From Streptococcus sanguinis (lineage in GTDB: Bacteria > Bacillota > Bacilli > Lactobacillales > Streptococcaceae), in contig NZ_RJMM01000004.1 of NCBI RefSeq assembly GCF_003943655.1, forward strand, positions 13,591 to 77,590: 64,000 bases of DNA. Direction: 5' to 3'. The translations under genes were made by a program, and so were the position numbers. This document shows, in pieces, positions 1-8,938 of this stretch; positions within the stretch are counted from its first letter, which is position 1, and each line of letters starts with the position of its first letter. The notes beneath the pieces were generated by a model. That model had not been told where the DNA came from, ran no database searches, and saw nothing but the letters and a program-made list of their open reading frames with translations.

Positions 1-287
1 AATTCAATAGATAAGCCTTCTTTTTGAAATTCATGCTCGTGCAAATCGACTAAGCGATAGCCCAAGCGCTCCATCATAGGCTCAATCTTATCCATATCAT
101 AAATACGTTCTTCGTCTGGTGCTTCCCAGCCACGCTCATCACCATGAACATGAATATCAATATCACGCGCCTGCCAGTCTTGTCCAGTAACTTGCTCCAG
201 ACCTAGAGAACCCATCAGAAGTGGAACAATTCCCATCTTATTCAGTTGAGACGCGATTTTTAGAAATTCTGCAAATTTATCTGTCAT
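1..287 (-). CDS. Nucleotidyltransferase-like hypothetical protein, 3' end cut by the window edge
   Basis: The reading frame runs left from an ATG at 287 and is still open at base 1, so only the first 95 codons are present. Upstream of the ATG is GAGGTGAGGG, a workable ribosome binding site. The peptide has a short acidic motif, ARDIDIHVHGDE (about residues 41-52), of the D-x-D kind seen in nucleotidyltransferase-fold proteins, preceded by a small hydrophobic stretch with MGSLGLE. This suggests a minimal nucleotidyltransferase-like protein, but the family is not recognised with certainty and the C-terminal half is missing. It lies downstream of topA in the same direction with a 58 bp gap. Confidence 0.6.
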   Translation of the reverse strand, partial: MTDKFAEFLKIASQLNKMGIVPLLMGSLGLEQVTGQDWQARDIDIHVHGDERGWEAPDEERIYDMDKIEPMMERLGYRLVDLHEHEFQKEGLSIE

Positions 288-345
288 AAACCCTCACCTC
301 TTCTTCAGAAAGATATTCTACGTAATATAAATTATGTAAAAAATG

Positions 346-2439
346 TTATTTCACTTTTTCTTCTTCGTAATCGCCATTGCTGCAGACTACCTGCTTACCG
401 CCACCACGAACTTTCTTTTCAATCAGATAATGGTCACATTTTGGACAGTTTCTGCCAACCGGCTTGTCCCAAGATGTAAAATCACAGTCAGGATAACGAT
501 CACAGCCGTAGAAAATGCGATTTCGTTTAGTCTTACGCTCAATAACTTGACCTTTCTGACACTGCGGGCAGGTCACGCCGATTTCTTTGACAATAGCCTG
601 AGTGTGACGACAGTCTGGGAAATTGCTGCAAGCGTAGAACTTGCCAAATCTACCCAATTTGATGACCATGGGACTGCCACAGACCTCACAGTCAAAACCA
701 GCTGGCTCATCCTTGATCTGGATTTTCTCCATTTCAGTTTCGGCTTTAGCCACTTCCTTTTCAAAAGGTTTATAAAACTCGTCAATAACTTTCTGCCATT
801 GCTCTTTGCCAACTTCTACATCATCTAGTTTAGCTTCCATTTCTGCTGTAAATTTCACATTTACAATGCCAGGGAAGAATTCGACAATCAATGAATTGAC
901 AATCTCACCTAGTTCCGTCGGCTCAAAGCGCTTGGAAACCAGCTTAACGTAATATCGTTTCTGAATAGTTTCAATGGTCGGTGCATAGGTAGATGGACGA
1001 CCAACACCATTTTCTTCTAAAGTCTTGATAAGAGTCGCTTCAGAATAACGCGCAGGTGGCTGGGTGAAGTGCTGTTCTGGATTGGTATTGACACGCTTGA
1101 CTGTATCACCCTTTTCCATGTCTGGCAGCATTTTATTCTTGTCAGAGTCGTTGTAAATAGCCAGATAGCCATCAAACTTGACCTGACTGCCGTTGGCAGC
1201 AAATTGGACACCATTTTGCCCCAGCTTGACATTCATAGTATCAAAGACTGCTGCAGTCATTTGGCTGGCAACAAAGCGGTTCCAAATCAGCGTATAGAGC
1301 TTAAGTTGATCCTTATCCAGATACTTTGCGATACTTTCCGGTGTATTGAAAACGCTGGAAGGACGAATGGCTTCGTGGGCATCTTGAGCGCCAGAAGCGT
1401 TCTTGGCCTTGCTGCCATGTTTAGAATATTTGGCGCCAAATTTATCCGTGATAAAGTTTGCTGCTTCATTCTGCGCTACTGGGCTGATACGAGTCGAGTC
1501 GGTACGCATATACGTAATCAGACCTTGTACACCAGAACCAATATTAATCCCCTCATAGAGCTGCTGAGCCACCATCATGGTCTTACGAGTCCGGAAATTA
1601 ATCTTATTAGCAGCATCCTGCTGCATAGAGGAAGTCGTGTAGGGCAGCGGAGCATTACGTCGACGCTCTTTCTTTTCAACGCTGTCGACTATAAAATCAT
1701 CTCCTTTGAGATGAGAAAGCACTTCTTTGACCTCGTCGTTATTTGTCAGCTTCATCTTTTTGCCATTCATACCATAGAAGCTGGCCTGAAACTGACGAGT
1801 TCCCTTCTTGAAGGTTCCGTCAATTGTCCAGTATTCTTCTGGTTTGAAGGCATTGATTTCATTTTCCCGGTCGATAATTAGCTTGAGCGCGACAGACTGC
1901 ACTCGACCAGCTGATAAGCCTTTTTTGACTTTCTTCCAAAGAATAGGAGAAATGGAATAACCCACCAAGCGGTCCAGAACCCGGCGAGCCTGCTGTGCAT
2001 CGACTAAATCCATATCAATCTGGCGAGGCTCCTTAAAAGCATTCTTGACCGCATCTTTGGTGATTTCATTAAAGACGACACGGTTTTTCTCTTTCTTATC
2101 CAGATTAAGAATGTGAGCCAGATGCCAAGAAATAGCTTCTCCTTCGCGGTCCGGGTCACTTGCCAGAAAGACTTGCTTAGCTTTCTTCGCTTCTTTTTTC
2201 AAGTCATTAATCAACGGACCTTTACCACGAATATTGATGTATTGCGGCTCATAGTTGTTCTCAAAATCAATGGACATAGTAGACTTTTTCAGGTCACGAA
2301 TATGCCCGACACTGGCCAGAACCTTGTAGTTTCGTCCCAGATATTTTTCTATTGTTTTTGCCTTAGCAGGCGACTCTACGATGACAAGATTTTTCTTGGT
2401 CGTAGACTTTTTCTTTGTTTTTGTTACCAATTTAGACAC
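346..2439 (-). CDS. topA: DNA topoisomerase I (type IA)
   Basis: Relaxes negative supercoils by transient single-strand cleavage. The 697-residue product has the Toprim domain at about residues 17-125 ([24 protein letters not shown]), the active-site tyrosine Y310 in [10 protein letters not shown], and three C-terminal zinc-ribbon modules with Cys-x2-Cys pairs (CEVCGS, CPQCQK, CPKCDH). It is full length for a streptococcal TopA. The start is uncertain: GTG at 2439 lies inside the AGAAGGTG sequence that looks like the ribosome binding site, whereas TTG at 2430 sits about 8 bases after it and is the better start. The gene follows dprA in the same direction after 84 bp, the usual dprA-topA order. 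Confidence 0.97.
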   Translation of the reverse strand: MSKLVTKTKKKSTTKKNLVIVESPAKAKTIEKYLGRNYKVLASVGHIRDLKKSTMSIDFENNYEPQYINIRGKGPLINDLKKEAKKAKQVFLASDPDREGEAISWHLAHILNLDKKEKNRVVFNEITKDAVKNAFKEPRQIDMDLVDAQQARRVLDRLVGYSISPILWKKVKKGLSAGRVQSVALKLIIDRENEINAFKPEEYWTIDGTFKKGTRQFQASFYGMNGKKMKLTNNDEVKEVLSHLKGDDFIVDSVEKKERRRNAPLPYTTSSMQQDAANKINFRTRKTMMVAQQLYEGINIGSGVQGLITYMRTDSTRISPVAQNEAANFITDKFGAKYSKHGSKAKNASGAQDAHEAIRPSSVFNTPESIAKYLDKDQLKLYTLIWNRFVASQMTAAVFDTMNVKLGQNGVQFAANGSQVKFDGYLAIYNDSDKNKMLPDMEKGDTVKRVNTNPEQHFTQPPARYSEATLIKTLEENGVGRPSTYAPTIETIQKRYYVKLVSKRFEPTELGEIVNSLIVEFFPGIVNVKFTAEMEAKLDDVEVGKEQWQKVIDEFYKPFEKEVAKAETEMEKIQIKDEPAGFDCEVCGSPMVIKLGRFGKFYACSNFPDCRHTQAIVKEIGVTCPQCQKGQVIERKTKRNRIFYGCDRYPDCDFTSWDKPVGRNCPKCDHYLIEKKVRGGGKQVVCSNGDYEEEKVK

Positions 2440-2523
2440 CTTCTATAAGAAATAAATCTCATAGAGTTTAAACTATTTTTTGATAGATGTCAACTGCTAA
2501 CTTTTCTTATAGGAAAACTTGTT

Positions 2524-3366
2524 TTAAAAATCAAACTCAGAAAGGACGTCAGAGCCTGATGTGATGCACTTTGCGCCCTCTTGGATCAAATGATGGCAAC
2601 CGTCAGATTTTCCATCTAAAATAGACCCCGGAATAGCAAAGACATCCCGCCCTTCTTCCATGGCTCGCTCACAGGTAATCAGACTGCCTGAGCGCATCTT
2701 AGCTTCTGCCACGATGACGCCTCGACAGAGACCAGCTATGATCCGATTTCGCTCTGGAAAATGAAATTTCAAAGGCTGTTCACCTGGACCATACTCTGTC
2801 AGCAATAAATGATTTTTGCCAATGTAAGCTTGCAGTTTTTTGTTGGCCTTAGGATAAAAGACGTCTAATCCAGTACCAATGACAGCAATCGTCTGCCCAC
2901 CGTTTTGCAAGGCAGCCATATGAGCCACTGTATCAATCCCACGAGCTAGGCCGCTGACGATAACCAATTCATTGTTTAGTTCTTTGATAATCTTTTGTAC
3001 GGAGGCATTTCCTTGCTTGCTGCTGTCTCGACTACCAACCACTGCTGCCTTGGGCAATTCTAGTAGATTTAGATTTCCCTGATAAAATAACAAGGTCGGG
3101 GCATCATAAATCTCGCATAAATCCCAAGGGTAAATATCATCCAAGATAGAAAAGGACGGAAAAAGTTCAAATTCTTCCTTCAAAGCTGGTAAATCAAGCC
3201 TCTTGTATTTCTCTATAAAGAGAGCGGGATTACGGCACTCAGATACGACAGCCTTATCTCGCAGAGAAAGCTTGCCATCTCTACTTTCAGCGTATCTCAA
3301 AACATTTAAAACCTGATGATTAGTCAAGCCAGCTTTTTTCATTTTATAAATCTCAAAATTATTCAT
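2524..3366 (-). CDS. dprA: DNA processing protein DprA (RecA loader in transformation)
   Basis: Cytoplasmic protein that binds incoming single-stranded DNA and loads RecA during natural transformation. The 280-residue product has an N-terminal helical domain and the Rossmann-like DprA core: VVGSRDSSKQG (about 109-119), GLARGIDTVAH, IGTGLDVFYP, and the basic FHFPERNRIIAGL segment. ATG at 3366 is preceded by GAGGTG. Directly upstream lies an exact ComX-type box (3385-3392), so it is expected to be a late competence gene. It sits between the acetyltransferase/rnhB genes and topA. The length matches pneumococcal DprA. Confidence 0.97.
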   Translation of the reverse strand: MNNFEIYKMKKAGLTNHQVLNVLRYAESRDGKLSLRDKAVVSECRNPALFIEKYKRLDLPALKEEFELFPSFSILDDIYPWDLCEIYDAPTLLFYQGNLNLLELPKAAVVGSRDSSKQGNASVQKIIKELNNELVIVSGLARGIDTVAHMAALQNGGQTIAVIGTGLDVFYPKANKKLQAYIGKNHLLLTEYGPGEQPLKFHFPERNRIIAGLCRGVIVAEAKMRSGSLITCERAMEEGRDVFAIPGSILDGKSDGCHHLIQEGAKCITSGSDVLSEFDF

Positions 3367-3384
3367 TTTTTCACCTCACTTTCT

Positions 3385-3392
3385 TATTCGTA
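3385..3392 (-). promoter_or_regulatory. ComX (SigX) competence box of dprA
   Basis: Minus strand reads TACGAATA, identical to the streptococcal late-competence cin/com-box, preceded by a run of seven T. It ends 18 bases before the dprA ATG. Established: ComX-loaded RNA polymerase uses this box as an extended -10 element without a -35. Confidence 0.85.
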
Positions 3393-3401
3393 AAAAAATT
3401 C

Positions 3402-3425
3402 AAAAAAAGAACTGCAATACAGTTC
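3402..3425 (-). terminator. Intrinsic terminator after the acetyltransferase gene
   Basis: On the minus strand a 6 bp stem (GAACTG/CAGTTC) with a 5-base loop is followed by seven T. It separates the rbgA-rnhB-acetyltransferase transcript from the competence promoter of dprA. Confidence 0.8.
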
Positions 3426-3497
3426 CTTCTTTACGATTTTATTGAATTTGATGTTGTCAATAGCTGGTTTTCTTGCTTATTGCCTTTAACCCATCTT

Positions 3498-4061
3498 TTA
3501 TTCTTTATGAACAGGGATTTCCTTAATAATTCGTGCTGGATTACCAGCCAAGACTACATTGTCACCAAAAGACTTGGTCACAACCGCTCCTGCTCCGACT
3601 ACCACATTATCCCCTAGTGTCACGCCTGGCAGAATCGTCACACCTCCGCCAGCCCAGAAATTATCACCAATAGTGATTGGTGCTCCGTACTCAATACCGG
3701 AATTTCTTTCCACTGGATCAAGTGGATGAAGAGGTGTCAGAAGCTGGCAATTTGGACCAAGCAAAGCATTATCTCCGATGCGAATGGGGCAAACGTCCAA
3801 CATAGTCAGATTCCAGTTAGAATAAAAATTCTCCCCTAGATGAATATTGATTCCATAATCACAGACCAAATCAGGCTTCATAGCAAGATTATCCCCTGTG
3901 CTGCCAAACCATTCTTTGATAATAGCACTGCGCCGGTCACTGTCTCGCTCTTGGTTAAAACGATATTGAAATTCCTTTGATCTTGCTGCCAATTCTCTCA
4001 ATTCACTATCTTGCGGTCTGTAAATCTCTCTAGCAATCATTTTTTCGTATTCGCTTCGCAT
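3498..4061 (-). CDS. Maltose/galactoside O-acetyltransferase family protein (LbH fold)
   Basis: Probable acetyl-CoA-dependent sugar O-acetyltransferase, 187 residues. The N-terminal part (MRSEYEKMIAREIYRPQD) matches the Mac-type N-terminal domain. The rest has left-handed beta-helix hexapeptide repeats: IGDNALLGPNCQLLTP, IGDNFWAGGGVTILPG and LGDNVVVGAGAVV. The catalytic-type histidine is in LLTPLHPLD. An upstream in-frame ATG at 4088 would overlap rnhB; ATG at 4061 has AAGGAGGAT six bases upstream and is chosen. It follows rnhB after 19 bp, probably in one transcript. The real acceptor sugar cannot be told from sequence. Confidence 0.88.
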   Translation of the reverse strand: MRSEYEKMIAREIYRPQDSELRELAARSKEFQYRFNQERDSDRRSAIIKEWFGSTGDNLAMKPDLVCDYGINIHLGENFYSNWNLTMLDVCPIRIGDNALLGPNCQLLTPLHPLDPVERNSGIEYGAPITIGDNFWAGGGVTILPGVTLGDNVVVGAGAVVTKSFGDNVVLAGNPARIIKEIPVHKE

Positions 4062-4080
4062 TGCATCCTCCTTTTTATGT

Positions 4081-4845
4081 TTATTCACACATTGATTTTA
4101 CGGGTTCAAATGTCTTGCGATGAATAGGAGTTACGTCGTTTCTTTCCAATCCTTGCAAATGACTTTTGGTCCCATAACCAGCATTTTTCGCAAAATCATA
4201 GCCAGGAAATTCCTTGTCGTAGTCTGCCATCAGCTTATCCCGAGTGACCTTAGCAACAATACTGGCTGCCGCGATAGACAGAGAGTTGGCATCGCCTTTG
4301 ATGATGGACTCTTGCGGAATCTCAACATCCAGTTTCATGGCATCAATCAGTAAATAATCTGGCTTGAGACTCAACTTAGACAAAGCCTCTTTCATAGCAA
4401 GCTTGGTCGCTTCGTAGATATTGACTTGATCAATAATCTCGCTGTCCATCAGGCCAATACCGACTGCCAAAGCTTTATCCATGACTACTTGATAGATTTC
4501 TTGGTGCTTTTTCTTGGGAATCTTCTTGCTGTCGTTGAGCCCTTTAATTTTACATCCTAGAGGTAAGATGACAGCTGCAGCGACAACCGGCCCAGCCAAA
4601 GGACCACGGCCAACTTCATCAATTCCAGCAATCGCCTGATAGCCGGCTTTATAAAGTTCTTTTTCATACCGTAACATCTGCTCCAGACGCAAATCCTCAT
4701 CTAACTCCGCCTGAATAGCTCTTTTACGCTTTTCAATCGCCTTTTGAACTCCACTGCGTGGATCATTCGCCTCTTCTGCCAGAAAAGGATCAGCCAAATC
4801 AGTCACTAACTCTAAACGTTGCTGGATTTCTTTAATCGTTGCCAT
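4081..4845 (-). CDS. rnhB: Ribonuclease HII
   Basis: Removes ribonucleotides embedded in DNA and RNA of RNA-DNA hybrids. The 254-residue product has the RNase HII catalytic start [15 protein letters not shown] with D76 and E77, a third acidic residue in LLIDAMKLD (about 168), and the conserved [10 protein letters not shown] and NAGYGTKSH segments. The roughly 60-residue N-terminal extension is typical of Gram-positive RNase HII. The start overlaps the 3' end of rbgA by 14 bp, so the two genes are probably coupled in translation. Confidence 0.96.
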   Translation of the reverse strand: MATIKEIQQRLELVTDLADPFLAEEANDPRSGVQKAIEKRKRAIQAELDEDLRLEQMLRYEKELYKAGYQAIAGIDEVGRGPLAGPVVAAAVILPLGCKIKGLNDSKKIPKKKHQEIYQVVMDKALAVGIGLMDSEIIDQVNIYEATKLAMKEALSKLSLKPDYLLIDAMKLDVEIPQESIIKGDANSLSIAAASIVAKVTRDKLMADYDKEFPGYDFAKNAGYGTKSHLQGLERNDVTPIHRKTFEPVKSMCE

Positions 4846-5683
4846 CTAGTTCTCCAACCGTATCCAAGCAATAACGACCTAGCTTGCCATCGCGGACATC
4901 TTTGACAAAAAGACTGTAAAAACGGTCATAGTCATCGCGGAAGCCGAGCTTTTTGGTCATATCCATAATCATGTCTGGTGCTTCCTGACTTAGATTCAGC
5001 TGCTTGAAGCGTGCTGTCAGCTCCTCAGGATAATGCTCCTTAAAATAATTAAGGCCGAAAATCGTCACCTCATCCATAGGTAGCAGATTATCCTTAATAG
5101 CTCCAGTCAGGGCGAGCTTGAGAGCAACCGTCTCATCTTCAAACTTAGGCCAGAGAATCCCTGGTGTATCTAAGATTTCCAAGTCTTTATTCGACTTGAG
5201 CCATTGCTGACCTTTTGTCACACCTGGCTTATTCCCTACAACTGCAATTTTCTTACCTGCCAAGCGATTCATGAGGGTTGATTTTCCAGCATTTGGAATA
5301 CCGATAATCATGGTCCGCAGGGTTTCGATACGAATTCCTCTTTCCCTTTGACGTGCTAATTTATCTGTCATAAGCTTCTTGGCTGCGTCTGTTACTTTTT
5401 TTACAGCAGATTGCTCTTTGGAGTTAATAGACAAAGTCGGAATCCCCTGACTTTCAAAATAGCTCTGCCATTCCTTAATACGAACAGGGTCTGCCAAATC
5501 AGCTTTGTTTAAAATCAGAAGCTTAGGTTTATCACCCACAATCTTAGTCAGCATAGGATTTTGACTGGATAAAGGAAGTCTCGCATCAACCAATATTGTC
5601 ACAAAATCAACAAACTTAATATTTTCCTGTACCTGTCTCCGTGCCTTGGACATATGCCCTGGAAACCATTGAATCGTTGCCAT
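4832..5683 (-). CDS. rbgA: Ribosome biogenesis GTPase RbgA/YlqF (50S assembly)
   Basis: GTPase needed for late maturation of the 50S subunit. The 283-residue product has the circularly permuted G-motif order of this family: LNKADLAD (G4) comes first, then SINSKEQ (G5), then [12 protein letters not shown] (G1), GVTKG (G2) and DTPGI (G3). The C-terminal ANTAR-like helical domain covers about residues 185-283. Its start [14 protein letters not shown] is typical of the family. It heads an rbgA-rnhB-acetyltransferase transcription unit. Confidence 0.96.
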   Translation of the reverse strand: MATIQWFPGHMSKARRQVQENIKFVDFVTILVDARLPLSSQNPMLTKIVGDKPKLLILNKADLADPVRIKEWQSYFESQGIPTLSINSKEQSAVKKVTDAAKKLMTDKLARQRERGIRIETLRTMIIGIPNAGKSTLMNRLAGKKIAVVGNKPGVTKGQQWLKSNKDLEILDTPGILWPKFEDETVALKLALTGAIKDNLLPMDEVTIFGLNYFKEHYPEELTARFKQLNLSQEAPDMIMDMTKKLGFRDDYDRFYSLFVKDVRDGKLGRYCLDTVGELDGND

Positions 5684-5796
5684 AATTTATCCTTTCAACG
5701 AATATCATTGATAAAATTTTATATCTTTAACTATTTTAACATATTTCTAGGATTTAAGCGGGTGAATTCTAAAGCGATACTCTCTACCTCAAGAGC

Positions 5797-5818
5797 AAAA
5801 AAAGCCCTAGTGGACTTT
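5797..5818 (-). terminator. Intrinsic terminator after the ATP-cone gene
   Basis: Minus strand: 7 bp stem (AAAGTCC pairing with GGGCTTT, one G-U) and a 4-base loop followed by T7, just downstream of the stop at 5825. Confidence 0.7.
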
Positions 5819-5824
5819 CTAACT

Positions 5825-6163
5825 TTATCTTACTTGTTCAAAATGCAGATGCACAGCAATATGATCTCCATAGCCGTTGCGCTCTAAATCGCGCTGCAAA
5901 CGGTAAGAAATATAATGTTCAGCAATGGTGATGTAGCCCGCACCCAAGAGTCGGCTTTCAACCATAGACTGAATCATGCTGATTGTCGCACGTTCAACCT
6001 TAGCTTCTTCCAAATCCAGAACGACTTTCTTTGTAACCTGCGCTAAATTCTGACGCAAATCATCTGTCAACACATAGACAGTCTGCGCCGCCTTTAAAAC
6101 CGCTTGATAAATTTTATCTGGGTCAAATTCTACAACCTCACCGCTCCGTTTAATAACTTGCAT
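5825..6163 (-). CDS. Stand-alone ATP-cone domain protein
   Basis: A 112-residue protein made almost entirely of one ATP-cone domain: MQVIKRSGEVVEFDPDKIYQ at the N-terminus, then a helical part (IYQAVLKAAQTV) and VVLDLEEAKVERATISMIQ. ATP-cones are known as nucleotide-sensing modules at the N-terminus of ribonucleotide reductases and in the repressor NrdR. Here there is neither a reductase domain nor the NrdR zinc ribbon. The function is therefore unknown, with nucleotide-responsive regulation a reasonable guess. It has its own terminator and lies between dapA and rbgA. Confidence 0.8.
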   Translation of the reverse strand: MQVIKRSGEVVEFDPDKIYQAVLKAAQTVYVLTDDLRQNLAQVTKKVVLDLEEAKVERATISMIQSMVESRLLGAGYITIAEHYISYRLQRDLERNGYGDHIAVHLHFEQVR

Positions 6164-6351
6164 AAAAAACTCCTTTTATATTATATATTTCTAATCTAAT
6201 GTAAGTCTCTAACATGACTGCTGCCAGTCCATTTGTCTATAGTCTGCTCAAAAAGAAATCTCAAAGTCAGACCATACCTTAACATTATATAATTTTTTCC
6301 AATATTTTTCAAAGAAAGCTTCCATTTTTCTTTAGCCTTAAAAGACCATAT

Positions 6352-6379
6352 AAAAAAGGACAGCTCTGGGCAATCCTTT
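6352..6379 (-). terminator. Intrinsic terminator after dapA
   Basis: Minus strand: AAAGGA/TCCTTT stem with a 13-base loop followed by T6, 29 bp beyond the dapA stop. It makes a separate small gene in 6196-6411 unlikely. Confidence 0.7.
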
Positions 6380-6407
6380 CTAGAAATAATTTTTTCAATT
6401 TTATCAA

Positions 6408-7343
6408 TCAATAATCCGGTCTCAGGACGCCTTTAACAGTCTCTTTGGTCGCTTGGTAGTCACCATCAACCACAACCTTAATAATGCGTTTGGCATCTTC
6501 TTCAGGCGCTGGTACAAGCGGTAAGCGGGTTGGCCCAGCTGCAAAGCCTAAGTAATTAAGCACTGCCTTGACAGGGGCAGGGCTTGGGTAAGAGAAAAGG
6601 GCATTGACTTTAGGGATGAATTTCCGTTGGATGGCTGCTGCTCTTTTGATGTCATTGTGCTCAATAGCGTCCAGCATTGCAAACATTTCATCACCATTTG
6701 TGTGAGAAGCAACTGAAATAACTCCATCAGCTCCCAGATTCATAGCATGAAAGGCATCGCCATCCTCACCAGTGTAAATCAGAAACTCCTCTGGACGATG
6801 CTCAATCAGATAGGCCATATTCGCCAGACTGGTACATTCTTTAACGCCGATAATGTTTGGATGTTCTGCTAATCTCAGCATAGTCTCAGGTGTCATCTCA
6901 ACTACTACCCGGCCAGGTATATTGTAGATAATGATGGGCAGGTTTGAAGCATCCGCAATGGCTTTAAAGTGCTGATACATCCCTTCCTGAGAAGGTTTGT
7001 TGTAATAGGGTACGATGGCCAAACCAGCTGCAAAACCACCAAATTGATCTACTTCTTTGACGAATTCGATAGAGTCACGCGTTTCATTGGTACCAACACC
7101 AGCTATCAAAGGGACACGTCCTTTAACAACCTTTTGAACTGCCGCAAATAGCTCCAACTCTTCATCGTGTGTCAGGGTTGGACTTTCAGCAGTCGTTCCA
7201 GCCAGCAAAATCCCATCCGTATGATGCGCCAAAAGGTGCTCAATCAAGTCTGGAATAGCTTCAAAATTGATGGAACCATCTTCATGAAAAGGAGTAATAA
7301 AAGCTGTGATGATTTTACAGTTTTTCAGATCCGCATACGCCAT
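6408..7343 (-). CDS. dapA: 4-hydroxy-tetrahydrodipicolinate synthase
   Basis: Condenses pyruvate with aspartate semialdehyde, the first committed step to diaminopimelate and lysine. The 311-residue TIM barrel shows [10 protein letters not shown] (about 48-57), the catalytic tyrosine in IIYNIPGRV and the Schiff-base lysine in IIGVKECTS. The product of asd, encoded just upstream in the same direction (82 bp gap), is its substrate, so asd-dapA is a pathway pair. ATG at 7343 is preceded by AAGAGAGGTAAG. A hairpin lies between the two genes. Confidence 0.97.
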   Translation of the reverse strand: MAYADLKNCKIITAFITPFHEDGSINFEAIPDLIEHLLAHHTDGILLAGTTAESPTLTHDEELELFAAVQKVVKGRVPLIAGVGTNETRDSIEFVKEVDQFGGFAAGLAIVPYYNKPSQEGMYQHFKAIADASNLPIIIYNIPGRVVVEMTPETMLRLAEHPNIIGVKECTSLANMAYLIEHRPEEFLIYTGEDGDAFHAMNLGADGVISVASHTNGDEMFAMLDAIEHNDIKRAAAIQRKFIPKVNALFSYPSPAPVKAVLNYLGFAAGPTRLPLVPAPEEDAKRIIKVVVDGDYQATKETVKGVLRPDY

Positions 7344-7365
7344 AAACTTACCTCTCTTTATTATA

Positions 7366-7400
7366 CGAAAAGAGGGTTGAAAGAACGATTATTCAACCCT
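7366..7400 (-). terminator. Hairpin between asd and dapA, possible weak terminator
   Basis: A 9 bp perfect stem (AGGGTTGAA/TTCAACCCT) with a 10-base loop is followed on the minus strand by CTCTTTTCG, a poor T-tract. It probably acts as a partial terminator or mRNA stabiliser between the two genes. Confidence 0.5.
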
Positions 7401-7425
7401 GTGCTGTCAAGTTTCCTTGGTCACT

Positions 7426-8502
7426 TTATTTTAATTCAAAAACCACTTCTGCTGTCGGACGAACTAAACCACGCTCATGCAGTGTCTCTGCGATTTGAAC
7501 CGAATTCCAAGCCGCCCCCTTAAGAAGGTTGTCTGAAACCACCCACATGTGGATTCCTTTTTCCGCATCAAGATCCTTGCGAATCCGACCAACAAAGGTT
7601 TCTTTCTTACCAACTGCATTGATTGCTTGCGGATAAACCTGATGAGCTACATCATCCTCCAGAACAGCACCAGGAAAGGCTGAAATTGCTGCTTTTACCT
7701 GATCAATAGGTGCAACTTCCTTAGTCTCGATGTAGACAGACTCTGAGTGAGCAGATAAAATCGGAAGGCGAACACATGTCGCAGAAACAGCAATAGAATC
7801 ATCTTCCATGATTTTCTTGGTTTCCTTGGTCATCTTCATCTCTTCATAAGTGTAGTCGTTATCTGTAAAGACATCAATCTGAGGTAAGGCATTAAAAGCA
7901 ATAGGATAATGTTTTTTATCACCGCCACATGGGAGGATATTGGCTTCCGTGTCCTTAGGATTCACACCATCATTGAGAACAGAGCGCAATTGAGCTTGGG
8001 TTTCAAGAATAGCTCCCATACCTGCACCAGAAACAGCTTGATAGGTAGACACAATGATGCGCTCCAGCCCCCATTGCTGACGAACAGGCTCTAAAGCCAC
8101 CATCATCTGAATTGTCGAGCAGTTAGGGCAAGCGATAATTCCCTTGTGCTGATCTAAGGCATGGGCGTTGACTTCTGGAACAACCAAAGGAACATCAGGA
8201 TTTTGACGGAAATAAGAGGTGTTATCGACCACTACTGCTCCAGCTTTGACTGCGTAAGGAGCGAATTTTGCTGAGGTAGAACCACCAGCTGAAAAGAGAG
8301 CAATATCTACACCTTCAAAAGCCGTCTCAGTCGTCTCTTCAATAGTAATGTCTTGTCCCTTGAACTGGAGAACTTTACCAGCTGAACGAGCAGACGCCAG
8401 ATAGCGTATTTTATCAATTGGAAGGCTAGACTCTTCCAGCATTTTAATCATTTGAGATCCAACGGCACCAGTGGCACCTACTACAGCAACTGTATATCCC
8501 AT
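7426..8502 (-). CDS. asd: Aspartate-semialdehyde dehydrogenase
   Basis: Reduces aspartyl phosphate to aspartate semialdehyde with NADPH, feeding lysine, threonine and methionine synthesis. The 358-residue product begins [15 protein letters not shown] (nucleotide-binding loop), has the catalytic cysteine in [13 protein letters not shown] and a conserved histidine in [12 protein letters not shown] longer in-frame opening to 8616 exists, but ATG at 8502 has AGAGAGG seven bases upstream and matches the family's N-terminus, so it is chosen. A promoter (8546-8574) lies directly upstream, separate from that of the asd-motif RNA. Confidence 0.97.
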   Translation of the reverse strand: MGYTVAVVGATGAVGSQMIKMLEESSLPIDKIRYLASARSAGKVLQFKGQDITIEETTETAFEGVDIALFSAGGSTSAKFAPYAVKAGAVVVDNTSYFRQNPDVPLVVPEVNAHALDQHKGIIACPNCSTIQMMVALEPVRQQWGLERIIVSTYQAVSGAGMGAILETQAQLRSVLNDGVNPKDTEANILPCGGDKKHYPIAFNALPQIDVFTDNDYTYEEMKMTKETKKIMEDDSIAVSATCVRLPILSAHSESVYIETKEVAPIDQVKAAISAFPGAVLEDDVAHQVYPQAINAVGKKETFVGRIRKDLDAEKGIHMWVVSDNLLKGAAWNSVQIAETLHERGLVRPTAEVVFELK

Positions 8503-8545
8503 GCGATAACCTCTCTGAATTTTCAAAAAATTTTGTATTGTTAGT

Positions 8546-8574
8546 ATTATACTATTTTTAGGGAAAAATGCAAA
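8546..8574 (-). promoter_or_regulatory. Promoter of asd
   Basis: Minus strand TTTGCA (8569-8574), 17 bp spacer, TATAAT (8546-8551), giving a leader of about 36 bases before the asd ATG. Its presence means asd need not be read from the RNA promoter further upstream. Confidence 0.65.
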
Positions 8575-8646
8575 TTTTTCTGAAGAATATAAGTGCGATA
8601 TTTTGATGAACTGCATTTACACATTACTCTACAACTCAACTTTTTC

Positions 8647-8754
8647 CTAGAGACTCGTTTCGTCAAGTGCAATAGCGCTCACGACACTGCGCGTCTCAGC
8701 ATCAATGTCTCTAAGCTCGGCTGAGACAATCCTTCTTGCCACTCTAAGAGACAT
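8647..8754 (-). CDS. Possible 35-codon small ORF just past the asd-RNA terminator
   Basis: ATG at 8754 opens a 35-codon frame ending in TAG, starting MSLRVARRIVSAELRD and ending IALDETSL. It is charged and could form an amphipathic helix. The GGGGA of the terminator's 3' arm lies 7 bases upstream and could serve as ribosome binding site, so expression would require read-through. The stretch is visibly richer in G+C than its flanks and has several short inverted repeats, so it may instead be structured RNA. No family is recognised; the coding call is weak. Confidence 0.2.
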   Translation of the reverse strand: MSLRVARRIVSAELRDIDAETRSVVSAIALDETSL

Positions 8755-8897
8755 AGAAAAATCCCCAATCCGTAGATTGGGGATAAGGGCACTTTCGTGT
8801 GATCAGCAGGTTCACACAACTGATCAAGGTCCGCTCCTGCGTTTATGACCTCCCATGCTTCAATTTGCAGAAAATCTGCATATCGACTCATCGCACG
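8755..8897 (-). ncRNA. asd-motif small RNA (structured RNA upstream of asd)
   Basis: A strong promoter (8904-8933) predicts a transcript from about 8897 that ends at a perfect 10 bp hairpin (8761-8770 with 8775-8784, tetraloop) followed by T5. Inside, GATCAGTTGTGTGAACC and GGTTCACA-type stems can pair (TGATCA occurs at both ends of one arm). Position upstream of asd, size and the lactic-acid-bacterial setting match the asd RNA motif described in Streptococcus, for which a discrete RNA of roughly 170 nt was reported in S. pyogenes. Assignment is from memory of that motif and location, not from a covariance search. Because asd has its own promoter, a free small RNA is as likely as a leader. Confidence 0.65.
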
Positions 8898-8903
8898 AAA
8901 TAT

Positions 8904-8933
8904 AGTTTACCTTATCTTTTTCCGTTTTGTCAA
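8904..8933 (-). promoter_or_regulatory. Strong promoter of the asd-motif RNA
   Basis: Minus strand TTGACA (8928-8933), 18 bp spacer, TAAACT (8904-8909). It begins just downstream of the stop codon of the acetyltransferase gene at 8939. Confidence 0.8.
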
Positions 8934-8938
8934 GGTAT

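Noticed and set aside
6196-6411. 71-codon minus-strand frame after dapA
   Set aside because: It starts with TTG overlapping the dapA stop, contains the dapA terminator within its first third and resembles no family.
7373-7400. Riboswitch between asd and dapA
   Set aside because: Only a single 9 bp hairpin with a poor T-tract is present; nothing resembling a lysine riboswitch aptamer was seen.
8679-8891. 70-codon minus-strand frame beginning MSRYADFLQIEAWEV
   Set aside because: It runs through the asd-motif RNA and across its terminator hairpin, and has no ribosome binding site; the RNA explains the region better.
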